64,000 bases of DNA, taken from assembly GCA_016871335.1 (NCBI GenBank), contig VFZF01000007.1, positions 62,001 through 126,000 of the forward strand. Reading direction: 5' to 3'. Origin of the DNA: Acidimicrobiia bacterium (GTDB taxonomy: Bacteria; Acidobacteriota; Vicinamibacteria; Vicinamibacterales; SCN-69-37). Under the pieces are notes generated by a model that saw only the letters and a list, made by a program, of their open reading frames with translations, had not been told where the DNA came from and did no database searches. This document shows, piece after piece, positions 58,141 through 64,000 of this stretch (positions within the stretch are counted from its first letter, which is position 1; every line of letters starts with the position of its first letter). A program made the position numbers and the translations under genes.

Positions 58141-58328
58141 TCGCAGTCGACAGCAGCGTGGTGGTCGCCGCATTCGCGAGTTGGCACGAGGGGCACACGT
58201 CGGCTGTCGCCGTCCTTGCGCGGTCACCCAGAATTCCCGCCCATGCAGGAGCCACGCTCGTTACACGCGATCACCGTGCGCGCGTCACCTACGATCGGCT
58301 ACACGTGCCGTACGAATTCGTGAGTTGA
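58137..58328 (+). pseudogene. PIN-domain toxin with internal deletion
   Basis: The 63-codon frame has the PIN N-terminus (MIAVDSSVVVAAFASWHEGH, with the first Asp) joined at about residue 37 (RIPAHA|GATLVTRD) to the PIN C-terminus (GATLVTRDHRARVTYDRLHVPYEFV). About 65 middle residues, including two of the four acidic residues, are missing, so it cannot be an active nuclease. The start overlaps the antitoxin stop as ATGA. Confidence 0.8.
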
Positions 58329-58372
58329 TCGCCACCGGACCTGAAGGTCCGGCCTCCATCACGACCTCTGAA

Positions 58373-59254
58373 TCAGCGCCCGGGCAGCCGGATGCGGGCG
58401 GTGACCGGGAAATGGTCGGAGGGCAGCCGCCCATCGCGGGCCGTCCGCACGATCTGCGCGTCCAGCACATCCACCCCGGGGGTTACCAGGACGTAGTCGA
58501 TCTTGTCGCCGGTCGTGCGCTCGGGATCAAAGCCCGTGAACGTACCGACCTCTGTCGCCTCCGGATGGCGCACGCGGAACGTATCCACGAGCAGCGCGGT
58601 ACCGCCAGAGACAGGCAACAACGACCGCAGCGCCGGATTGGCTTCGCCCACATTAAAGTCACCCGTCACCACCACCGGCTCGGAGGCGGGAACCCTCGCG
58701 CGAATCCGATCCGCCAGCAACGCGGTACTCCGTTCACGGGAGGGCTGCGACTGATGATCCAGATGTACGTTGAACACCCAGAACGGCCGGCCTTGCCGAT
58801 CGATGAGTCTCGCCCACGTGCAGATGCGCGTGATGGTGTTGCCCCACGACGTTGACGCCACCACAGAGGGCGTGTCGGAGAACCAGAACGTGCCCGACTC
58901 CGCCACGTGAAACCGATCATGCCGATACAGGATCGCCGCGTACTCCCCGCGCGTCTGTCCATCGTCTCGTCCCACACCAATGACGCTGTACACGGGGACG
59001 GCGGTCGTGATTTCTACAATCTGGCTGTGCAGCGCTTCCTGCAGGCCGACGACATCCGCATTAACCTGACGGACCACATCGATCAATAAATCACGACGCA
59101 GCGGCCACCGGTTCTCACCGTCGTTCGCGGTGCCATACCGGATGTTGAACGACATCACACCGAGTTCGACAGGAGGAGCCTGCTGCGCGCGCACACCAGG
59201 CCCCGCCACGGCCAGGGCCACGGCACACACAAGAGCAGCGATCGAAGTCCGCAT
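58373..59254 (-). CDS. Secreted endonuclease/exonuclease/phosphatase family protein
   Basis: The 293-residue protein has a signal peptide (MRTSIAALVCAVALAVAGPGVRA). EEP landmarks are VMSFNIRYG (Asn), VGLQEAL (metal-binding Glu), FNVHLDHQS (His), VVTGDFNVG (Asp/Asn), DKIDYVLV (Asp) and the final SDHFPVTA (Asp/His). It is probably a phosphodiesterase or phosphatase outside the cytoplasm; the substrate is unknown. TACGCT lies 9 bases before the ATG, a leaderless layout. Confidence 0.92.
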   Translation of the reverse strand: MRTSIAALVCAVALAVAGPGVRAQQAPPVELGVMSFNIRYGTANDGENRWPLRRDLLIDVVRQVNADVVGLQEALHSQIVEITTAVPVYSVIGVGRDDGQTRGEYAAILYRHDRFHVAESGTFWFSDTPSVVASTSWGNTITRICTWARLIDRQGRPFWVFNVHLDHQSQPSRERSTALLADRIRARVPASEPVVVTGDFNVGEANPALRSLLPVSGGTALLVDTFRVRHPEATEVGTFTGFDPERTTGDKIDYVLVTPGVDVLDAQIVRTARDGRLPSDHFPVTARIRLPGR

Positions 59255-59263
59255 GGTGGGGAG

Positions 59264-59269
59264 AGCGTA
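59264..59269 (-). promoter_or_regulatory. -10 box TACGCT of the EEP-family gene
   Basis: The box lies 9 bases before the ATG at 59254 with no Shine-Dalgarno. Confidence 0.45.
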
Positions 59270-59294
59270 ACCCGGAAAAGCGCTTGTCAGGGAT

Positions 59295-59425
59295 TTACAG
59301 GGAGGCACGGAGGATTCTGTTGGAGACGGGACGGTGCGAACGCGATCTGCTCCGCGCCAACGCAGAACCCAGGCGTCTTGCCCCCCGCCATTGGGAACTC
59401 CGCGCCTCCGCGTCTCCCTGTGAGT
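59295..59425. repeat. ACAGGGAGGC...GTCTCCCTGTGA inverted repeat
   Basis: ACAGGGAGGCACGGAGGA at the left and the inverted words CTCCGCGCCTCCGCGTCTCCCTGTGA at the right flank about 85 bases without a gene. Same family as 3609-3668. It ends at the stop of the TRAP permease gene. Confidence 0.6.
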
Positions 59426-59429
59426 CTCT

Positions 59430-61238
59430 TTACGGGATCCGTCCGAGCCAGCGCAGCGGCGCCAGGGTCAGCGACGGGAAGTACGTGATGAGCAGCACGC
59501 TGATCGCCAGGATGATCAGCATCGGCAACGCCGCGCGCATCACCTCAAGCGCCGGCCGCTGGAACCGCACAGACGACAACAGCAGGTTCAACCCGAGCGG
59601 CGGTGTGAGGTACCCGAGTTCGAGGTTGGCCACAAAGATGATGCCAAGGTGAATCGGGTCGATCTGATAGAACTCCGCCACGCCCGCAATCAGCGGCACG
59701 ACGATCACGATGGCCGAGAACACGTCCATCACGCACCCGACCAGCAGCAGGAAGATGTTGAGCGCCAGCAGGAACATCAGCGGAGACTCCACGTGTTCCG
59801 TGGTCCACGCAATCAGGGCATCGGGCACCTGCGCATTGACCATGTAATTGGTCAACCCGACGGCAACGGCAAGAATAACCAGCACGCCGCCAACGAGCCC
59901 CACCGACTCGCCGGTGACGCGCACGACATCACGAATTGTCGGCAGGTCGCGATGAATGAAGCGCTGCATGATGAAGGCATACAGCGCAGCGACAGCCGCC
60001 GACTCCACCGGCGTCGCATAGCCGCCAAGCAGCGCCGTCATCACCACAATCGGCAGACCGATTTCCCACTTGGCGTTCCAGAACGCCGCCATCGCCTCGC
60101 CGGCCACAAACGGCGGACGCGCGGCGCCGGCCTTGATCGCCTCGCGAACACCGTACGCCGACAACATCACCAGCATCAGCAGCCCGGGAATCATCCCGCC
60201 GATGAACAGGTCCTCCATCGAGAGGTTGGCAATGATCGCGTAGAGAATCAACGGCAGCGACATCGGGAACAACAGACCGAGCGACCCTGCCGAGGTCAAC
60301 ATGCCAATCGAAAAACGCTGGCGGTACCCGTCCTTGAGCAACGCCGGCAGCAACAAACCGCCCAGCGCGAGAATCGTGACACCCGACCCGCCAGTGAGCA
60401 GCGTGAAGAACGCACACAGCGCCACCGATGCGACCGCCGTGCCACCAGGCAACCAGCCCACCCACGCACGAAACAGACGCAGAAGGCGCTCGGACGACTT
60501 GCCCTCGGCCAGCAGGTACCCCGCCAGCGTGAACAGGGGAATCGTTGCCAAGCCGGCAGACCCCGTCAGCTCCTGATACGCAGTGATCAGCAGCACCGTC
60601 GGCTTGCTGCCCTGCACCATGAACAACACGGCCGCCGCGCCGCCCAGCAACACAAAAATCGGCGCGCCCAGCAGCGCGGCCACGACCAACCCGGCCAACC
60701 ACGGCCACGCCGGAGCGCCATCAAGCAATTCGGGATGTGTGGCGATCCAATACCCGCCGATCGGGCCGACCAGCGCAATCGCGCGGCCAACCCACGACGT
60801 GGACGCACTCCACATCAACCGCGCCGCGATCAGGCCGAACGAAATCGGCAGCACCAGATCCGCGACCCACACCGGCACGCCGGCGGCGATCTCGGTGCCA
60901 TCCACCCGGTCCAACGTCACAAGATTGATGCCGCCGACCGCAAACACCGTCGCCACTGCCGCGCCGGCAATGGCGGCCACAAATTTCGCCGCACTCGCCG
61001 TTCTGCTGTGCGCGAGAAACTCGCCGGTCGCCAGCGACAGCAATTTGCCGTCACGCGCCGCAATCGCCGCGCCCAACATCCCCACCCACATCGTCAGATG
61101 CTGCGCAAACGGCGCCGCACCGGGAATGCCGGTCGCAAACCACTTGCGCAGAACAATCTCGCCCAGGGGGATGACGATGATGCCGGCCATCGCCAGGAGG
61201 GCGATCGAATTCTCGAACCTGACGAGGGCCGGGCGCAC
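59430..61238 (-). CDS. Fused TRAP transporter permease (DctQ-DctM)
   Basis: The 602-residue protein has a DctQ-like small-subunit part (about residues 1-150: IIVIPLGEIVLRKWFATGIPGAAPFAQHLTMWVG). The DctM large subunit has LLGAPIFVLLGGAAAVLFM, LFTLAGYLLAEGKSSERLLRLFRAWVGWLPGG and LLTGGSGVTILALGGLLLPAL. Further landmarks are LGLLFPMSLPLILYAI and LELGYLTPPLGLNLLL. It is the membrane part of a solute:Na+/H+ TRAP importer. The GTG start directly abuts the TAG of the binding-protein gene with no gap. Confidence 0.93.
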   Translation of the reverse strand: MRPALVRFENSIALLAMAGIIVIPLGEIVLRKWFATGIPGAAPFAQHLTMWVGMLGAAIAARDGKLLSLATGEFLAHSRTASAAKFVAAIAGAAVATVFAVGGINLVTLDRVDGTEIAAGVPVWVADLVLPISFGLIAARLMWSASTSWVGRAIALVGPIGGYWIATHPELLDGAPAWPWLAGLVVAALLGAPIFVLLGGAAAVLFMVQGSKPTVLLITAYQELTGSAGLATIPLFTLAGYLLAEGKSSERLLRLFRAWVGWLPGGTAVASVALCAFFTLLTGGSGVTILALGGLLLPALLKDGYRQRFSIGMLTSAGSLGLLFPMSLPLILYAIIANLSMEDLFIGGMIPGLLMLVMLSAYGVREAIKAGAARPPFVAGEAMAAFWNAKWEIGLPIVVMTALLGGYATPVESAAVAALYAFIMQRFIHRDLPTIRDVVRVTGESVGLVGGVLVILAVAVGLTNYMVNAQVPDALIAWTTEHVESPLMFLLALNIFLLLVGCVMDVFSAIVIVVPLIAGVAEFYQIDPIHLGIIFVANLELGYLTPPLGLNLLLSSVRFQRPALEVMRAALPMLIILAISVLLITYFPSLTLAPLRWLGRIP

Positions 61239-62273
61239 CTACTTGCCGCCCTTGGTCTTGCGGTACGCGTTGCGGGCGTTCAGCGCCGCATCAAACACAT
61301 CAGCCGGCACCATCGTGCCGCGCATCGAGGCGACGAGCGCTTCGGCCGTCTTGCGGAACTCCGCGTTGGCCGCGGGCGTCAGCGTCGTGACCTTGAGGCC
61401 ACGCTGCTGCATCGTGCCGACTGCGGTCGCGTCGAGCTTCGGGGCCTCGCTCATGAAGCGAGTCTCGAGCGTGTTCGCCTCCGCCAGAATCTTCGGCCGA
61501 TCAGCCGCGTCGATCTTGTTCCAGGCATCGGTGGTCATGACCGTCGCGCCAAGCAGCGGCGCGAGTTTGACGTCGAGCAGGAACGGCGCATCGCGGAAGA
61601 TCTGCAGCATCGACGCGCCATACGCCGGCGTCGGCGCGGCGTCGATCATCCCGCGCTTGAGACCGCCCACCATGTCGTTGAAGGACAGTGGAATCGGCTG
61701 GAAGCCGTTCGTCTTGTACCACTGCACCGACTTGTCGTCACCCTCGGTCGTGTAGAGCTTCACGGCCTTCAGATCCGCCAGCGTGCGGATTTCCTTCTTC
61801 GAGAACAGCTGCACCCAGCCGCCGTTGCCCCAGTTGAGCACCTTGTAGCCGTTTTTCTCAATCCGCTGCGTCATGGTCGGCCGCATCGCCGTGAACACAG
61901 CGCGCATCTCGTCGTCGTTTTCGAGGAAAAACGGCATGCCGAACACATCCACCGCATCGTCGATGCGCGCGAGGCCGGGTGGCAGCAGGAGCGCTGCCTG
62001 CAGTTCACCGACGGCGGGGCTCATCATCTTCACTGTCGAGGCTTCTGTGCCCAGTGTGCCGCCGGGATACACCCGCAGCGTCACGCGGCCTTCGGTGACC
62101 TTGGACCACGCATCACCCATGTCGAGCAGCGCCTTGTGCCACGCCGAGTTCGCGGGAGCAAACGTCGCGAGCTTGACGGTGATGGCGGCGCGAGCGGAGA
62201 CCGACGAGGTCAGCACCACCACGGCCGCGGCAATGGCGGCAGGAACGGCGAACGTGCGCACTGTCTTCAACAT
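61239..62273 (-). CDS. DctP-type TRAP transporter solute-binding protein
   Basis: The 344-residue protein has a signal peptide (MLKTVRTFAVPAAIAAAVVVLTSSVSARA). The DctP pattern is ITVKLATFAPANSAWHKALLDMGDAWSKVTEGRVTLRVYPGGTLG, then WGNGGWVQLFSKKEIRTLADLKAVKLY, and GMIDAAPTPAYGA. No conserved Arg clamp for a carboxylate can be placed with certainty, and many TatT-associated members differ there. It sits between the TatT gene and the permease gene. Confidence 0.92.
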   Translation of the reverse strand: MLKTVRTFAVPAAIAAAVVVLTSSVSARAAITVKLATFAPANSAWHKALLDMGDAWSKVTEGRVTLRVYPGGTLGTEASTVKMMSPAVGELQAALLLPPGLARIDDAVDVFGMPFFLENDDEMRAVFTAMRPTMTQRIEKNGYKVLNWGNGGWVQLFSKKEIRTLADLKAVKLYTTEGDDKSVQWYKTNGFQPIPLSFNDMVGGLKRGMIDAAPTPAYGASMLQIFRDAPFLLDVKLAPLLGATVMTTDAWNKIDAADRPKILAEANTLETRFMSEAPKLDATAVGTMQQRGLKVTTLTPAANAEFRKTAEALVASMRGTMVPADVFDAALNARNAYRKTKGGK

Positions 62274-62278
62274 GTTGA

Positions 62279-63196
62279 TTACTCCAGGTCCTTCAGGAAC
62301 AGATAGTCGATCTGATCGAGCAACGCACGCGCGCGCCGCTGCAACAGCATCGTCGTCAACCGCTCGGTGGGATTTGCATCCGGGTCCACCGCGAGCGCGG
62401 CATTCATCAGCGTCTCGAACTCGGCGCGATCCTGCCTGGGCACCGAGACGGCCATCGCCAGCGAGATGTACGGGCCGGGCGACAGGCCTTTCTGCAGTTC
62501 CACGGCACGATCGAAGTGCCTGCGCGCTTCGTCCTGTGACCCGCCCAGCAGTTCCTGGCCGTTGAGCGTAATCATCAGTTCGTGCAGCGCGCCGTTCCAC
62601 CAGCCCGGGTCGAGGGCGAGACCGCGCTCGGCCATGGCGCGGACGGCCGGAAAGTCAATGGCCAGCGTATCAGGACTGAGCGCCATCGCCAGTCCCCAGG
62701 AGGCCGCCGACCAGTAGAGCAACTCCACGTCTTCCTTCTTGGCCTTGCCGACGGCATTCACCGGGTCGATCAGCAGCCCCTGCGTCGATCCCTTGAATCG
62801 CTCTTCCAGGGCACGCGCACAGTAGCCGTAGGCGCGCAGATACATCTTGAGGGCACGTTCGTCGATCGCCTTTGCGGCCTCCCGGTTGGTGTGGCGGACC
62901 AGGTCGGCGTCGGTGGCGAGATAGCCGTAGGCGTAGGACGTGAAGCCGCTGCACGTCGCGCGCAGAAGCGGGACGTGTTTGGGAATCGACTCAAGCAGCG
63001 ATTCGTAGGTTTTGAGGCCAAACGGCACCGCGTCGCGCACCAGCTCGGGGTCGTTATCGGACGTCATTGAGGTGCCGCCCGCCGACAGGGTATCCGCCAC
63101 CATCTTGGTGGCCTTGTTCGAAATCAGGGAACAACCCGACAGGGTGACCACCAGCGCGACAAGCCCGACCGACCGCATCCACCGTGTTGCCATCAT
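62279..63196 (-). CDS. TatT-type TRAP transporter T-component lipoprotein
   Basis: The 305-residue protein has a lipobox (LVALVVTLSGC). Helical TPR-like repeats follow: VRDAVPFGLKTYESLLESIPKHVPLLRATCSGFTSYAYGYLA, then LYWSAASWGLAMAL and GWWNGALHELMITLN. This matches TatT of Treponema, a trimeric periplasmic lipoprotein with a central pore that docks to the DctP-type protein. Gene order TatT-DctP-permease confirms the system. The ATG pair at 63196 follows GGGAGGCGGG. Confidence 0.92.
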   Translation of the reverse strand: MMATRWMRSVGLVALVVTLSGCSLISNKATKMVADTLSAGGTSMTSDNDPELVRDAVPFGLKTYESLLESIPKHVPLLRATCSGFTSYAYGYLATDADLVRHTNREAAKAIDERALKMYLRAYGYCARALEERFKGSTQGLLIDPVNAVGKAKKEDVELLYWSAASWGLAMALSPDTLAIDFPAVRAMAERGLALDPGWWNGALHELMITLNGQELLGGSQDEARRHFDRAVELQKGLSPGPYISLAMAVSVPRQDRAEFETLMNAALAVDPDANPTERLTTMLLQRRARALLDQIDYLFLKDLE

Positions 63197-63285
63197 CAGT
63201 TCACCCGCCTCCCGGGAACTCTTGAGTGTGCCATAAGCCCTCCCGGTGCTGGCAACCCCGTGGACGCCGGAGGCCGGACGGCCTG

Positions 63286-64000
63286 TCAGCGGCCGGCGAG
63301 GACGCGGATGGCCGAAACGAGGCGATCGGCATCGCCGGCGTTGTTGTAGAGCGTGGGGGTGACCCGCACGCAGTCGCCCTTGGCCAGGCCCGTGCGCCAG
63401 TGGGTGAAGATTCTGAATTCGTCGAGCAGTGCGCGGGTGATCGCGACGTTGGCGTCACGTGTCCCTCGGCCATGCAGGCGGAAGGCGGAGATCGCGCCGA
63501 CCATGCCGGGCTCATCAGGCGTCAGCACCTCGACGCCTGGAATGCCCCGCGCCGCGTGGACCCACCGATCGCGCAGGTAGCGAAGTCTGGCGGCCTTGTA
63601 GGTGATGCCAATCGACGCCTGGAACGCGAGGGCATCGGGAATCGTGAGGATGGCCGCGAAATTGGTGGTGCCTGTGTGCAGGCGGCTGTCAATGCTCTGT
63701 AACGACCCGGGATCACCATGCGCCCGATCGATGGCGCCGAGACGTCCCTGCCGGATGTACATCACGCCCACGCCAACGGGTGCGCCCACCCACTTGTGCA
63801 GGTTGAGCCCCACATAGTCGGCATCCAGGTCGGCCATCGTCAGCGGCACCTGCCCGAAGGAATGCGCCGCGTCCACGATCACATCGATGCCGCGGGGCCG
63901 TGCGAGCGCCACGATCTCTTTCACCGGCAGCAACAACCCGGTCTTGTTGTTGCAGTGGGTGACCAGCAGGACTTTGGTCCTCGGGTTGGCATCGAGGACA
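63286..64000 (-). CDS. Class V aminotransferase/isopenicillin-N-epimerase-like, N-terminus beyond window
   Basis: The frame stays open to the window end, so about 238 C-terminal residues are visible. THCNNKTGLLLPVKEIVAL precedes IDVIVDAAHSFGQVPLTMADLDADYVGLNLHKWVGAPVG, where Asp/His hold the cofactor and Lys of NLHKW is the PLP Schiff-base lysine. The C-terminal domain has VRVTPTLYNNAGDADRLVSAIRVL. It acts on an amino acid or cysteine-type substrate; the Tat leader common in this subgroup would be outside the window. Not obviously linked to the TRAP operon. Confidence 0.88.
   Translation of the reverse strand, partial: VLDANPRTKVLLVTHCNNKTGLLLPVKEIVALARPRGIDVIVDAAHSFGQVPLTMADLDADYVGLNLHKWVGAPVGVGVMYIRQGRLGAIDRAHGDPGSLQSIDSRLHTGTTNFAAILTIPDALAFQASIGITYKAARLRYLRDRWVHAARGIPGVEVLTPDEPGMVGAISAFRLHGRGTRDANVAITRALLDEFRIFTHWRTGLAKGDCVRVTPTLYNNAGDADRLVSAIRVLAGR

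Noticed and set aside
59649-62306. 885-codon plus-strand open frame opposite the TRAP genes
   Set aside because: It is very rich in Arg, His and Gln, lacks any domain pattern, and exactly mirrors the minus-strand TRAP genes, whose proteins have clear motifs. It is a high-GC shadow frame.
1-64000. CRISPR arrays, rRNA, tRNA, prophage or intact insertion sequences
   Set aside because: I looked for regularly spaced repeats, cloverleaf genes, transposase motifs and phage gene clusters on both strands and found none.

Overview
The window looks like chromosomal DNA of a high-GC Gram-negative heterotroph. The best fit is Acidobacteriota of the Vicinamibacteria type. The grounds are the many secreted S9 peptidases and imidazolonepropionase-like amidohydrolases, an Oar-type TonB receptor, a TPR-fused sulfatase-like protein, a TatT-type TRAP operon and DUF6265-type proteins. 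This assignment is inference; no rRNA or tRNA gene is present to anchor it. No CRISPR array, prophage or intact insertion sequence was seen.

Layout. 1-5400: end of an amidohydrolase, a secreted S9 peptidase and a three-gene minus-strand operon. 5400-6121: decayed genes. 6122-12630: ABC-F ATPase, RRM RNA-binding protein, a tiny UvrD-tail-like protein, a second S9 peptidase and two small proteins. 12668-16650: GntR regulator with a self-overlapping operator, followed by an ABC transporter reduced to a fused scar, a HEAT/cyclophilin protein, an MFS scar and a Phd/VapC pair. 17053-20917: class C beta-lactamase-like hydrolase, gamma-glutamyltransferase and a patch of gene debris. 20918-35702: MFS, epimerase, two paralogous amidohydrolases, DAACS symporter, tricorn-like S41 protease, cytochrome c, RsmE, MATE pump and two secreted unknowns. 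35912-44352: GT39 glycosyltransferase, a Cys-rich small protein, sulfatase-TPR protein, TonB receptor and FmdB-type zinc ribbon. 44478-51758: P-type ATPase, rhomboid, broken VOC gene, XdhC/MocA pair, PQQ-type propeller and peroxiredoxin. 51792-54654: TAXI-type TRAP transporter. 54655-58328: small membrane genes, RF3 and a broken toxin-antitoxin pair. 58373-64000: exo/endonuclease-phosphatase family protein, a DctP/DctQM/TatT TRAP operon and a partial class V aminotransferase.

Many genes fit one lifestyle: secreted peptidases and amidohydrolases break down peptides outside the cytoplasm, gamma-glutamyltransferase and the serine hydrolase trim products, and the TonB receptor, DAACS symporter and two TRAP systems import them.

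Three sequence-level patterns stand out. First, short hairpin elements (consensus TAGGGCSCGCTGAACT...AGCGSGCC) occur in two stem versions whose paired bases change together, and they cap gene ends, supply stop codons and sit inside a CDS. Second, at least 17 genes carry a TANNNT box 6-9 bases before their ATG/GTG and no Shine-Dalgarno, which suggests widespread leaderless mRNAs. Third, many dead genes keep both ends but have lost the middle, as if decay proceeds by internal deletion.
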